64,000 nt of DNA from Pyxidicoccus trucidator (GTDB lineage Bacteria; Myxococcota; Myxococcia; Myxococcales; Myxococcaceae), in NCBI RefSeq assembly GCF_010894435.1, contig NZ_JAAIXZ010000006.1, positions 372,001 through 436,000 of the forward strand, written 5' to 3'. A model generated the notes under the pieces. The model was not told the origin of the DNA, ran no database searches, and worked only from the letters and a program-made list of their open reading frames with translations. Below, in pieces: positions 36,061 to 44,567 of this stretch (position 1 is the first letter of the stretch; every line of letters begins with the position of its first letter). The position numbers and the translations under genes were made by a program.

Positions 36061-36102
36061 GGAGCCCGGCGCGGGGAGCGCGGCTTCAGCCGGGCTCCCC
36101 GC
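36061..36102. terminator. Hairpin between convergent genes
   Basis: Two overlapping perfect inverted repeats: GGAGCCCGGC (36061-36070) with GCCGGGCTCC (36089-36098), and GCGGGGAGC (36071-36079) with GCTCCCCGC (36094-36102). They can form alternative strong stems. There is no T-run, so termination is inferred from position between convergent stops. Confidence 0.5.
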
Positions 36103-36118
36103 TCCGCACTCGGGCCGG

Positions 36119-37402
36119 TTAGTCGCCCAGCGCATCCAGGGCCGCGTCGTAGGCCTCCAGGCGCCGGTCGATGCCGTTGTAGCCGCCGTTGACGCCCAGG
36201 GTGACGGCGCCGATGTGCCTGCCATCCGCCTGCTCGTTGAGACCCCGGTCGTTGAAGTACCAGCCGGCGGTGCGCGCCGCGAGGTCCGGGTCGGTGGCCA
36301 CCTGATTGGGGTTCCCGACGAGGTCCACTCCCAGCGCCGTGCCCGCCTCGCGGTAGTTGGCCTCATGGGTGAGCTGCATCAGCCCGCGGCCGTAGTAGTC
36401 CCCGAGGTCCGCGGCGGGCTCGAGCTCGGACATGAACTGCAGGTCGGCGGTCTCCGCCGCGATCTGCGACAGGAAGGCCGCCTGGCGCTCGGGGGTGGTG
36501 ATGTTGAACTCCTCCATCGCCTCGTTGAGCGGCTCCAGGTACCGCTCGCGCAGCTCGGCGGTGGCATTGGGCATGATGTCGGCGAGCTGCTCGTCGGTGA
36601 CGGCGGTGTACTCGTCCGGGAGGTCGACGGCGGGCGCGGTGATGCCCTGGGCCTCGGCCGCGCGGCGCTCGGCCAGCTCCCCGGCCATGGCCTCGCGGGT
36701 CGCGGCGTCGTAGTTGCCCGTGACTTCCATGCCCTGCTCGTGCTGGAAGGACTTGATGGCGCCCTCGGTGATGGAGCCGTAGAAGCCGGTGACGTGCGAG
36801 GCGGCCACCATGCCCAGCTCACGAAGCGCGGTCTGCACCTGCTGGTTCTGGGCCGTGACCTCCGCCGACGGATCCGTCCCCGCGGGGTTGCGGGTCAGCT
36901 CGACGTCGGGCAGCTCCGCCCTCGCGGCTTCGAGGTCCGCCTCCGTCACGGTCGGCGTCTGCGCCTCTTCGGTGGCCTGGGCTTCCTCAGTGGCCTGGGC
37001 CTCGTCGGTGGCCTGGGCCTCGTCGGTGGCCTGCGCCTCGGTGGCCTGAGCCTCGGTGGTCTGGGCCTCCTGCGTGGCCTGCGCCACCTCGGCCTCCTGC
37101 GTGACCTGGGCTTCCCGGGCCGCGTCGACCGTCTGCGCCTGGGCCACCGGGCCGCTCACGGGCGAGGGATTGAGCTCCACCGGAGCCTTCGCGGCGGCGA
37201 CCGTGAAGGTGTCCTTGGCGAACGGGTTCTGGGCCACCGCCGACTTCACGGCCTGCTGGGCCCTGGCGGCCTCCTCGGCGGACTTCCTCGAAGCCTCGGC
37301 CTGGCGCGCGGCGTCGGCTCGGGCAGCCTCCGCCCTGGCGGATTCTGCTCTGCTGGCGCTGTCGGCTCCGCCACTTCCTCCACTGCCTCCAACACTCGAC
37401 AT
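36119..37402 (-). CDS. GH19-like lysozyme/chitinase with peptidoglycan-binding domain
   Basis: A 427-residue protein of three parts. Residues 1-85 are Ser/Gly/Ala-rich. Residues 105-145 are a repeat region of the form EAQATD/EAQATE. A peptidoglycan-binding-like module (about 180-240, FYGSITEGAIKSFQHEQGMEVTG) is followed by a catalytic domain of the GH19 (class I chitinase/endolysin) type: RQAAFLSQIAAETADLQFMSE, YYGRGLMQLTHEANYREAGTALG, and RTAGWYFNDRGLN. GH19 enzymes cleave beta-1,4-linked N-acetylglucosamine in chitin or peptidoglycan. There is no signal peptide, so delivery by a phage-like or type VI route, or lysis from inside, is conceivable. The start ATG at 37402 has AGAGGAGCT nearby. 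Confidence 0.8.
   Translation of the reverse strand: MSSVGGSGGSGGADSASRAESARAEAARADAARQAEASRKSAEEAARAQQAVKSAVAQNPFAKDTFTVAAAKAPVELNPSPVSGPVAQAQTVDAAREAQVTQEAEVAQATQEAQTTEAQATEAQATDEAQATDEAQATEEAQATEEAQTPTVTEADLEAARAELPDVELTRNPAGTDPSAEVTAQNQQVQTALRELGMVAASHVTGFYGSITEGAIKSFQHEQGMEVTGNYDAATREAMAGELAERRAAEAQGITAPAVDLPDEYTAVTDEQLADIMPNATAELRERYLEPLNEAMEEFNITTPERQAAFLSQIAAETADLQFMSELEPAADLGDYYGRGLMQLTHEANYREAGTALGVDLVGNPNQVATDPDLAARTAGWYFNDRGLNEQADGRHIGAVTLGVNGGYNGIDRRLEAYDAALDALGD
36962..37083 (-). repeat. Coding minisatellite (18-bp unit) in the GH19-like gene
   Basis: Imperfect tandem copies of an 18-base unit (plus-strand form GGTGGCCTGGGCCTCGTC) encode the hexapeptide series EAQATD/EAQATE. 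The copies differ by a few bases; unit loss or gain would change linker length without frameshift. Confidence 0.75.
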
Positions 37403-37441
37403 GGCCAGCTCCTCTCGTGGACTCCTGATGACTTCCCGGAG

Positions 37442-38812
37442 TTATCGCGGGGAAGCCGCGGAAGTTGTGTACCGCCCCGTTTCCGGGTCCAGCACGTGCC
37501 TCACGGCGAGCTGCTTCCCGAGCGGCGCCGGGAGCACGTCAAAGGCCTCGATGAGCGACAGGTCCGCGCTGGCGGACCAGGCCACCGGACGCTCTGACAG
37601 GCCTCCCGTGCCCCGCAGGCGAAGGGCTTCGGAGAAGCGCCCCTGCGCGTCCATGGTGAAGTGCTGGAAGGACACCCTCGGGCACTCGCCGCACGTGCCG
37701 GTCCCCATGGGGTTCGAGGGGCCTTCGTATACCTGAAGCAGCTGCACTCCAGTTGCGTTCGGCGCCACGCGAACCGTATCGTCACCGATGTTGCGCGTGT
37801 CCAGGATGGCCTGCCCCCGGGCGGAGACCAGCCAGCGGTCCACACCGCCCCTGCGATTAGCCTCCACGGGCACCGAGACGAGCCTGATATCCCCCACGGC
37901 CGCCAGGCCCTTCACCTGCGTCAGGTCCACGCGGACCACGGCGGGGCTCGGGGCCTTGGGCGAGTACTGGTAGGCCCGCGCCGGGTTCATCCACACCTCG
38001 AGCGAGTCCGCGCCCGGCCCGGGCTGATACGAGGCGCCCGGGTGCGCCGCCAGGGCCCGCTCCAACAGCTCGGGCCACTGGCCGTAGCGCAGCGGCTTCG
38101 ACAGGCGCACCGTCTGGAAATCGTAAGACGAGGCCCGAGCCGTCCGAGTGCTCGCGCCGGCCTCGCCGTCCAACAGGTCCACGCGGACGCTCAGCTGGCG
38201 CAAGGGCGCCTCCGCCGTGCGGGGGAAGGCCGCGGCAGGGATGCGCGCCTCGAAGCGGTAGCCGCCCGGGAACGAGGCGTAGCGCGCGGTGCCCGCGGGG
38301 TCCGTCTGGCCGGAGCGGACCACGCCGTCGGACCGCAGTGCGTACCTCGCCACCAGCGCGTCCTGGAGCTGCTGGCGCAGCGCCGTCTGCTGCCGCCACC
38401 AGGCCTCGCAGGCCGCCGCCTTCTTCTGGGGCTTCCGGGGGCAGTCGCCCTCGGTGGGAACGAGATGCTCCTGGAACTGGTCGACATAGGCGAGCGGCGG
38501 AAGCTTCGGCGGCGGCAGCGCGAGCCGCACCTCGACGGGGTCTCCGGTGATCTGGGCCTTCGAGTCCCGGACCTCGCCGGCGATGGCGAGCCCCCCGGCA
38601 TCAATGGCGAGCCAGAGCCTGGCGGACACGGCGTCTTGTGAAGCCGCCGTCCCTCCCCCAGCGGTCCCGCTCAGGGTGAGGGACGGCGGCTGCGTCCACT
38701 CGTCGAGCCGTCCGTCCGCCACGAAGTCCGCAGGCAGTCCCTCCTGGACACGGAGGGAGGTGTCGCTGGCGGGCGCGGCGGCGAGCAACAGGAGTGTGAC
38801 GGGGAGCAGCAT
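37442..38812 (-). CDS. Secreted protein with CBM9-like domain
   Basis: A 456-residue exported protein with a short N-terminal signal (MLLPVTLLLLAAAPA). The segment from about residue 25 (DFVADGRLDEWTQPPSLTLSG, then SARLWLAIDAGGLAIAGEVRD) is typical of CBM9/DOMON-like beta-sandwich domains that bind carbohydrate or metals at the cell surface. A Cys pair (GDCPRK, AACEAW) and a later CGEC suggest disulfides. The rest is beta-rich with no catalytic motif I recognise. It is 39 bases downstream of the GH19-like gene start on the same strand, though each probably has its own promoter. Confidence 0.7.
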   Translation of the reverse strand: MLLPVTLLLLAAAPASDTSLRVQEGLPADFVADGRLDEWTQPPSLTLSGTAGGGTAASQDAVSARLWLAIDAGGLAIAGEVRDSKAQITGDPVEVRLALPPPKLPPLAYVDQFQEHLVPTEGDCPRKPQKKAAACEAWWRQQTALRQQLQDALVARYALRSDGVVRSGQTDPAGTARYASFPGGYRFEARIPAAAFPRTAEAPLRQLSVRVDLLDGEAGASTRTARASSYDFQTVRLSKPLRYGQWPELLERALAAHPGASYQPGPGADSLEVWMNPARAYQYSPKAPSPAVVRVDLTQVKGLAAVGDIRLVSVPVEANRRGGVDRWLVSARGQAILDTRNIGDDTVRVAPNATGVQLLQVYEGPSNPMGTGTCGECPRVSFQHFTMDAQGRFSEALRLRGTGGLSERPVAWSASADLSLIEAFDVLPAPLGKQLAVRHVLDPETGRYTTSAASPR

Positions 38813-38949
38813 GGTGTCGGACCCCTGGGAGGTGCGGCCGGTGCCGGCATCATCACGTCCCAGGTCTCAGTCGGGCAATCCCGGTGCGCGCAATGGCCGC
38901 CGTCAGGAGTCGCCGGCCGGAGCCCCGGCAGTGCGCTCGACGAGGCCCT

Positions 38950-39744
38950 TCACACAATCATCGCGCGCACCTCTTCGGTGAACGCGTGCTCGTCGTCGGC
39001 GTGCACCACGAGCGGGGGCAGCACTGTCAGGTCCGCCCTGCCCCCCTTCACCGCGTGGAGCAGCACCAACTTCGCGGGCCTGTCTCCGCGCGGGTGCACC
39101 CAGCGCGCGGTGCGCGGCTCCAGCCGGTGGTCGCGCAGCATGGACACCAGGTCGCCGAAGCGTGACGCCGGGTACACCATGCACAGCGAGCCCCGCGTCA
39201 CCAGCAGGTGCGCCGCCGCGCGCGCCACGTCGGCCAATTCACACGCCAGCTCGTGCCGGGCAATGGCCTTCTCAATCGACAGGCTGCTGCGCCCCGAGGC
39301 CCGCGCCCGGTACGGCGGGTTGCACAGCACGTGCGCGAAGCTGCCCGAGGGAAACTGCTCCCCCACACGTCGCAAGTCGCCCTGCACCAGCGACACCTCG
39401 CGCTCACAGCGGTTGAGGTACAGGTTGCGCTCGGCCAGGGAGAACAGCCGTGGCTGCAGTTCCAGCGCGGTGATGTCCTTGCGGCCCAGCCTCCGGGCCA
39501 GCACCAGCGGGATGATGCCGCAGCCGGTGCCCAGGTCCATCAGCCGGCCCCGCAGCGCTCCGGTCTCGTACACCGCGAAGTGCGCCAGCAGCAGCGGGTC
39601 CAACGTGAAGCGATAGCCCAGCCGGCGCTGGAGCACCTGCACCTCGCCACCACAGATGGCATCGAGGGTCTCCCCGGGCCCCGCCTGGAGCTCGAGCCGC
39701 ACGCGCCGGGGCCATTCCGGCAGGGTTTGTGTCAGGACCCTCAC
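38950..39744 (-). CDS. TrmN6-like adenine-N6 methyltransferase
   Basis: A 264-residue SAM-dependent methyltransferase resembling E. coli TrmN6 (YfiC), which makes m6A37 in tRNA1-Val. Motif I LMDLGTGCGIIPLVLA binds SAM, and NPPY in VLCNPPYRA is the amino-methyltransferase motif IV. The N-terminal segment with LGYRFTLDPLLLAHF fits the TrmN6 group. The substrate could be another RNA or a protein. It follows the DUF1015 gene by 9 bases and is co-transcribed with it. Confidence 0.85.
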   Translation of the reverse strand: MRVLTQTLPEWPRRVRLELQAGPGETLDAICGGEVQVLQRRLGYRFTLDPLLLAHFAVYETGALRGRLMDLGTGCGIIPLVLARRLGRKDITALELQPRLFSLAERNLYLNRCEREVSLVQGDLRRVGEQFPSGSFAHVLCNPPYRARASGRSSLSIEKAIARHELACELADVARAAAHLLVTRGSLCMVYPASRFGDLVSMLRDHRLEPRTARWVHPRGDRPAKLVLLHAVKGGRADLTVLPPLVVHADDEHAFTEEVRAMIV

Positions 39745-39753
39745 GCCTGGAAG

Positions 39754-40938
39754 TTAGGCTTCACGATCCAGGAACAGAAGGCCTGCCGGTGGAAGCGGTT
39801 CCACTCGCAGTGTCCTCGACGGCAGTGTTGCTTGTGCTTCCATCACGGCCCGTACCTCCCACAGCGGCGGAGGGTTGAGGGCGAAGCCCGCCTGGAAGGT
39901 CCCCTCCTCCACGCCCCGCACCAACGCATCCAGCCCATGCACGGGGAAGACCTGGGGATGGCCCGGCGCCTCCGGGTCCTTGAGGCCCAGCACCGTGCGC
40001 AGCACCAGCGCGTTGAGCAGCGCCAGGTCCAGGCTCCGCAGCGTGGGATTCCGGGGCGCGCCCTTCAGGTGCGCCAGGTCCAGCCCCTGCCGGAACCGGA
40101 GGATGCGGCCCCGCCCTCCCGGAAGCACCAGCAGCACCGCGTGGTGGCCGCTGATGAGCGTGGCCAGCCGCTCGCGCGCGGCGGCCAGTCCCCGGGGCGT
40201 GTCGAGCGGCTCGTCCAACTCGTAGACGCGCGCGTACGCCGTCACCAGGGTGAGGAAGGTCTCTTCCTTGAAGGTGTCCACGCCTTTCAACGCGCGGTGG
40301 ATGGGCTGGAACTCCAGGCCCGGGTCCGACAGGGGCACCACCGCCGCCAGCGTCGGGCCCCGCTCGTCGAGCGCCGCCAGCGGGCGCATGGGCGCCTCGT
40401 CCAGCGCAGCCTGGAGCCGCTTCGCCACCGGAGAGGGCTCGATGCGCCGCAGCGACATCGGGTGGCCGTCGTACTCTCCCTGCCACACGGTAATCGCGCG
40501 CTCCGAGGCCTCCGCCAGCAGTCCGCGCAGGACGCCATGGTCGTCCGCGGTGAGCGTGACGGCGGGCTCCGCCTCCCAGGCGCGCGGCCGGTACGGGTCA
40601 TGCTCCAGGGGAAGGCCCGCGTCCGCGCTCAGCGCGCACAGCAGGAAGCGCACGGGCGGCCCGCCCAGCTTCCCCGCGGGGCTGTGAATCTCCACCAGGT
40701 ACAGCGCCGGCCGCGCGTCGCGCAGCAGGGCGCCCGCTTCACGCAGGCGCCGGAGCTCCGCGGTGGGGTTGGCGGCCTCCAGCAGAGAGCGCACATGGGC
40801 TGGCTGGGGCGCCGCATTGCTTCGCGGCACGTAGTCGCTGGGCTCCAGCCGGGACTCGAGCGAGGCCATGAGGGCCGTGAAGGGATGGACGCGGGCCATG
40901 TCGGGGGGAAGGTGGTGCTTCCTGCCCCGCCGTGCCAT
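39754..40938 (-). CDS. DUF1015-family protein
   Basis: A 394-residue protein of the DUF1015 family. The conserved YARVYELDEPLDTPRGLAAARERLATL and HHAVLLVLPGGRGRILRFRQG segments are visible, and the N-terminus carries the family's early region, although the usual YDV motif is degenerate. Members of DUF1015 have no proven biochemical role. The gene ends 9 bases before the TrmN6-like methyltransferase on the same strand, and the pair forms an operon. Confidence 0.7.
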   Translation of the reverse strand: MARRGRKHHLPPDMARVHPFTALMASLESRLEPSDYVPRSNAAPQPAHVRSLLEAANPTAELRRLREAGALLRDARPALYLVEIHSPAGKLGGPPVRFLLCALSADAGLPLEHDPYRPRAWEAEPAVTLTADDHGVLRGLLAEASERAITVWQGEYDGHPMSLRRIEPSPVAKRLQAALDEAPMRPLAALDERGPTLAAVVPLSDPGLEFQPIHRALKGVDTFKEETFLTLVTAYARVYELDEPLDTPRGLAAARERLATLISGHHAVLLVLPGGRGRILRFRQGLDLAHLKGAPRNPTLRSLDLALLNALVLRTVLGLKDPEAPGHPQVFPVHGLDALVRGVEEGTFQAGFALNPPPLWEVRAVMEAQATLPSRTLRVEPLPPAGLLFLDREA

Positions 40939-40967
40939 GGCGCCCGCCCGGCCGCCCTACAGCCCGT

Positions 40968-42446
40968 CTACCACCAGACGTTCTTGTACAGCGGCGTCTT
41001 CCTCGAGCGCGGGCCCGCCAGCTTGAGGGACGAGCGGTCCACGCTCTCCTCCCACAGCAGGCTCACCGTGGTGATGGCGCCCGCCGAGCCGAGGAAGGAC
41101 AGCACGTACGGCGTCGACTGGTCGAAGCCGCCCAGCACCAGGCCGGAGATGAGCAGCACCGCCGCGCCCACGCCCGCGCCGAACATGTCCGCGCGGAGAA
41201 TCTGCGAGGGCGTCGGGTTGTAGCGCATGGTGGCCAGCGCCATGGCACCGGCGCCAATGCCGGGGGCCAGCAGCAGCCCGTGCCGCCACGTCTTGCCGGA
41301 CACGTCGGTGCCGGAGAAGTGGATGATGGCCAGGAGGAGCGCGGCATACGCCATGCCCCAGCCCGCGCCGGAGGAGATCAGCAGGCCGTCGTTGAGCGGG
41401 AGCTGCCCGCCGCCAAGCCCCGCGGTGAGCCACGCGCCCAGCTCCGCGCCGAGGAAGGCCGACCAGGTCAGCACGCCCGGGTCCTGGGTGAACAGGTCCA
41501 TGAACCCGGCCATGAACATGCCGCCCACCACCGAGTTGCCGATGCCGAAGGTGGCCATGGGCCGGTCCACCCAGTTGTTGAACTGCCACCACGCGGAGGC
41601 GCCGAAGCCCAGGCCCGCGCCGATGAGCGTGCCGGCCAGCATCGCCTCGCGCGAGCTCTGGTTGAAGCTGAAGTCGTTGGCGAAGGCCTGGGTGAAGAAG
41701 CCGCCCAGCGCGCCAAGTGTCGTGTGGTGCAACATGAAGGACAGGCTGCCTGGGCCGGACAGGAAGGGGCCCTGACGGGGCCGGCCATCCAGCATCACCC
41801 CGGTGTCCTCGGGCGGAGGCGCGGAGGCGGTGGCCGACGAGGGCACGGCGGACGGCTTCGACGGATCCATCCCGTCCGGCGTCAGCGGCGCCTGGGGCTC
41901 GGTGCGCAGCGAGCCGGGCTCCGGCGGCACCCTCGGCGCGTCACTCGCGGAGGGGTCCGTGCCCTGCGAGGGCTGCTGCGCCGGGTCCGGCTGCGCGGAG
42001 GTGGGAGGCGCGTACGTGGGCTGCTGCGGCGCCGGGTAGGAGTTCTGCGAAGGAGGGTACGCGGGGTCCGCGGGCTGCTGCGCCGGCGGGTAGGCCGGAT
42101 CCGCGGGCTGCTGCTGTGAGGGCGGGTACGCCGGCTGCTGCGGTGGCGCGGCATTCTGGGGAGGCGGGTACGCCGGCTGCTGTGACGGCGGAGGGTACGC
42201 GGGGTCCGCGGGCTGCGTCCCCTGCGGGGGGGACGCGGGCGCGGGGGCCGGCGGCGTGTCCTGCGGGTACGCCGGCTGTTGCGGCTGCGCGTACCCGGGC
42301 TGCTGCGCGGACGGCTGCTGCGTGTAGGACGGGGGCGGCGTGGAAGGGTACGAAGTGGGCGCCTGCGCGCCGACAGTCACCGGCATGGCGAGCGCCAGGG
42401 TGAGGGCGGCGACGGAGAGGCAGCTCCAGGTTCTCGGATGTGGCAC
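40968..42446 (-). CDS. Exported protein with Pro/Gln-rich repeats and membrane domain
   Basis: A 492-residue protein. The GTG at 42446 with AAGGAG 7 bases upstream gives a signal peptide (CLSVAALTLALAMPVTVGAQA). Residues 30-200 are a low-complexity spacer of PAYPP, QQPAD and SQQ units, coded by repetitive DNA. From about residue 235 on there are some eight hydrophobic helices (TLGALGGFFTQAFANDF, GTLIGAGLGFGASAWW and so on), so the body is an integral membrane protein. The Pro-rich part probably spans the periplasm or docks SH3-like or peptidoglycan partners. No known family recognised. It is divergent from the photolyase gene. Confidence 0.7.
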   Translation of the reverse strand: MPHPRTWSCLSVAALTLALAMPVTVGAQAPTSYPSTPPPSYTQQPSAQQPGYAQPQQPAYPQDTPPAPAPASPPQGTQPADPAYPPPSQQPAYPPPQNAAPPQQPAYPPSQQQPADPAYPPAQQPADPAYPPSQNSYPAPQQPTYAPPTSAQPDPAQQPSQGTDPSASDAPRVPPEPGSLRTEPQAPLTPDGMDPSKPSAVPSSATASAPPPEDTGVMLDGRPRQGPFLSGPGSLSFMLHHTTLGALGGFFTQAFANDFSFNQSSREAMLAGTLIGAGLGFGASAWWQFNNWVDRPMATFGIGNSVVGGMFMAGFMDLFTQDPGVLTWSAFLGAELGAWLTAGLGGGQLPLNDGLLISSGAGWGMAYAALLLAIIHFSGTDVSGKTWRHGLLLAPGIGAGAMALATMRYNPTPSQILRADMFGAGVGAAVLLISGLVLGGFDQSTPYVLSFLGSAGAITTVSLLWEESVDRSSLKLAGPRSRKTPLYKNVWW

Positions 42447-42557
42447 GCGACGACTCCTTGGGTCAGCCGGCGGCGGAGAAGACCACAACCTGCGCCGCGG
42501 TGCCGGTTTTTGGGTACTTCCGTCCACTTCCAGGCCACGGGCGTGCGGGCCTGCCCG

Positions 42558-42590
42558 AAACATGTATTCCAAACACAATTATTTTCTTCC
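42558..42590. promoter_or_regulatory. AT-rich segment upstream of photolyase
   Basis: GAAACATGTATTCC-AAACACAATTATTTTC stands out in a G/C-rich background, 30-60 bases before the photolyase start. It is a likely promoter or regulator site for the photolyase or the divergent gene; I cannot assign the sigma factor. Confidence 0.4.
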
Positions 42591-42619
42591 GCGACGCGGA
42601 AGCGGCCCGCGCATCCGTG

Positions 42620-44092
42620 ATGCAAATGCCCATCGGATTTTCGTGGTCCGAACTCGGCGTGGACTCCGCGCGCGTGCAGGTGGTGAAAGAGGCCCCGCTT
42701 CCCACCGGCCGCCGGGACTTCGTCCTCTACTGGTGCATGGTGAATCACCGCGCCGAGGAGAACCACGCGCTCGACGTGGCCATCGCCCTGGGCAACCACC
42801 TGGGCCTGCCCGTCGCCGTCTACCAGGCGCTCCGCCCGGACTACCCCCATGCCTCGGACCGGTTCCACGCCTGGGCCCTGGAAGGCATGAGTGACGTGGC
42901 GTCCGGCTGCGCCTCGCGGGGCCTGCCCTACTGGCTGGAGCTGCCGCGCCGCACGCGCGAGCACCGCCCCCGGCTGGCCGAGCTGGGCCGCCGCGCCGCC
43001 GCCGTCGTGTCGGACTTCTTCCCCACGTACATCATCCCCGGCCACCTGCGCGGCGCGGCGAAGGCGCTGGACGTGCCGCTGTTCGCGGTGGATGCCTCGT
43101 GCGTGGTGCCCATGCAGCGCATCCCCACGGTGCAGGCCGGCGCGTACACCCTGCGCCCCAAGCTGCAGAAGCTGTGGCCGGAGTACCTGGGCCGCACCCT
43201 CCCCGCCCGCGCCGTCAAGGCCGCGGCCGCCGGGCGCAAGCTGGAGCCGGACTTCGACACCGCCGACGCGCGCGAGGCCCGCGAGGCGCTGGCCTCCTTC
43301 GACATCGACCACGCGGTGGCCCCCATCCCCGAGCGCGGCGGGCGCAAGGCGGGGCTCAAGGCCCTCAACGCCTTCCTCCAGGCGAAGCTGGAGGGCTACG
43401 ACACCGAGCGCAGCGACCCGGGCCGCGCGCACCAGTCCGGCCTGTCCCCGTTCTTCCACTGGGGCAACCTCTACGCGGGCGAGGCGGCGCGCGCCGTCAT
43501 CCGCGAGCGCGGCACGGACCACCCCGCCGTGCGCAGCTTCCTGGAGGAGCTGCTGGTGCGGCGCGAGCTGGCCTTCAACTTCTGCTTCCACACCCCCGTG
43601 CCCCGGCAGCTCTCCGTGGACTCCCTGCCCGCCTGGGCGCGCGAGACGCTCGCCACGCACCAGAAGGACCCGCGCGAGCACCTCTACACGCTGGAGCAGT
43701 TGGAGACGTCGAGCACCGGAGACGGGCTGTGGAACGCGGCCCAGCGAGAGCTGCTGGAGCGCGGCCGCATCCACAACTACCTGCGCATGCTCTGGGGGAA
43801 GAAGCTGCTGGAGTGGAGCACCACCCCCGAGGAGGGCCTCCGGCGCATCGCCCTGCTCAACGACAAGTACGCGGTGGACGGGAGAGATCCGGCCAGCGTG
43901 GCCAACTTCATGTGGGTGCTGGGGCTGCACGACAGGCCCTTCCAGGAGCGGAAGGTGCTGGGGAAGGTGCGGCCCATGAGCTCGCCGCGCACGGCGGAGA
44001 AGTTCGACCTGGCGCCGTACATGGCGCGCTGGGGCCGGCCCGGGGACCCGCCGGTGAAGCTCAAGCGCCCCCGGGGCACAGCCGGCCGGTGA
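42620..44092 (+). CDS. Class II CPD photolyase
   Basis: A 490-residue flavoprotein that uses blue light to split cyclobutane pyrimidine dimers. The class II pattern is clear: RRDFVLYWCMVNHRAEENHAL near the N-terminus, HQSGLSPFFHWGNLYAGEAA, then STGDGLWNAAQRELL, IHNYLRMLWGKKLLEW, LNDKYAVDGRDPASVANFMW and LGKVRPMSS at the C-terminus. Length is normal (about 450-490). The start may be ATG 42620, GTG 42617 or ATG 42626; none has a strong ribosome site. M. xanthus is known to have a photolyase of this class. It is the second light-response gene in the window after carQRS. Confidence 0.92.
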   Translation: MQMPIGFSWSELGVDSARVQVVKEAPLPTGRRDFVLYWCMVNHRAEENHALDVAIALGNHLGLPVAVYQALRPDYPHASDRFHAWALEGMSDVASGCASRGLPYWLELPRRTREHRPRLAELGRRAAAVVSDFFPTYIIPGHLRGAAKALDVPLFAVDASCVVPMQRIPTVQAGAYTLRPKLQKLWPEYLGRTLPARAVKAAAAGRKLEPDFDTADAREAREALASFDIDHAVAPIPERGGRKAGLKALNAFLQAKLEGYDTERSDPGRAHQSGLSPFFHWGNLYAGEAARAVIRERGTDHPAVRSFLEELLVRRELAFNFCFHTPVPRQLSVDSLPAWARETLATHQKDPREHLYTLEQLETSSTGDGLWNAAQRELLERGRIHNYLRMLWGKKLLEWSTTPEEGLRRIALLNDKYAVDGRDPASVANFMWVLGLHDRPFQERKVLGKVRPMSSPRTAEKFDLAPYMARWGRPGDPPVKLKRPRGTAGR

Positions 44093-44196
44093 GCAAGCCT
44101 GTTGACATCCGGCCCATCAAAAGTGACACGGCGGTTCCCTTCCCGCTCGCGACTCACTAAAGCCACGGGCGGGTCACCGACATCAGGAGCCGGGCC

Positions 44197-44517
44197 ATGG
44201 GCATGATGAAGTTCGATATCCCGCACTCCCTCCCGAAGGAGGAGGTGAAGCAGCGCGTCGAGCAGCTGCTGAAGTACTGGGGAGGCAAGTACGGAGTGAA
44301 GTCTGACTGGGTGGGCGACGGCGCGAAGATCGTCGGCAAGGTGATGGGCATCCAGATGGATGCGTCCTTCGTCATCACCGACAACCAGGTCCAGGGCGAG
44401 GGCACCGACCCGGGCATGCTCCTGCGCGGCAAGGCCAAGTCCTACCTGCAGGACAAGTTCGCGTCCGTGCTGGACCCCAAGAAGAGCCTGGACCAGGTGA
44501 AGAGCAACCTGGGCTGA
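44197..44517 (+). CDS. Polyhydroxyalkanoic acid system (PHA_gran_rgn-like) protein
   Basis: A 106-residue protein of the PF09650 type, recognised by FDIPHSLPKEEVKQRVEQLL and WVGDGAKIVGKVMGIQMDASFVITD, ending with a basic helix. These proteins are found in organisms that make polyhydroxyalkanoate granules, but a direct role is not established. The ATG at 44197 has AGGAG 8 bases upstream. A TTGACA at 44102-44107 could be its -35, but no good -10 follows. It is convergent with frzF. Confidence 0.75.
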   Translation: MGMMKFDIPHSLPKEEVKQRVEQLLKYWGGKYGVKSDWVGDGAKIVGKVMGIQMDASFVITDNQVQGEGTDPGMLLRGKAKSYLQDKFASVLDPKKSLDQVKSNLG

Positions 44518-44544
44518 GGCTCAGAGCCGCGTTCCGACTTCGCG

Positions 44545-44567
44545 GCCCCTGCCTTCAGCGCAGGGGC
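44545..44567. terminator. Hairpin between PHA-type gene and frzF
   Basis: GCCCCTGC (44545-44552) and GCAGGGGC (44560-44567) form an 8-bp stem with a 7-base loop that contains the frzF stop codon. It lies between convergent genes; no T-run. Confidence 0.45.

Noticed and set aside
36962..37083. Repeats at this place as a CRISPR array.
   Set aside because: Units are contiguous, 18 bp, in frame and without spacers; they code for a peptide repeat.
36056..37597. A Gly/Leu-rich plus-strand frame with GLGLVGGLGL repeats.
   Set aside because: It is the antisense reading of the EAQATD/E repeat region and flanks of the GH19-like gene; no ribosome site.
44102..44130. TTGACA upstream of the PHA-type gene as a promoter.
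   Set aside because: The expected -10 region reads GACACG; kept only as a remark in the gene entry.
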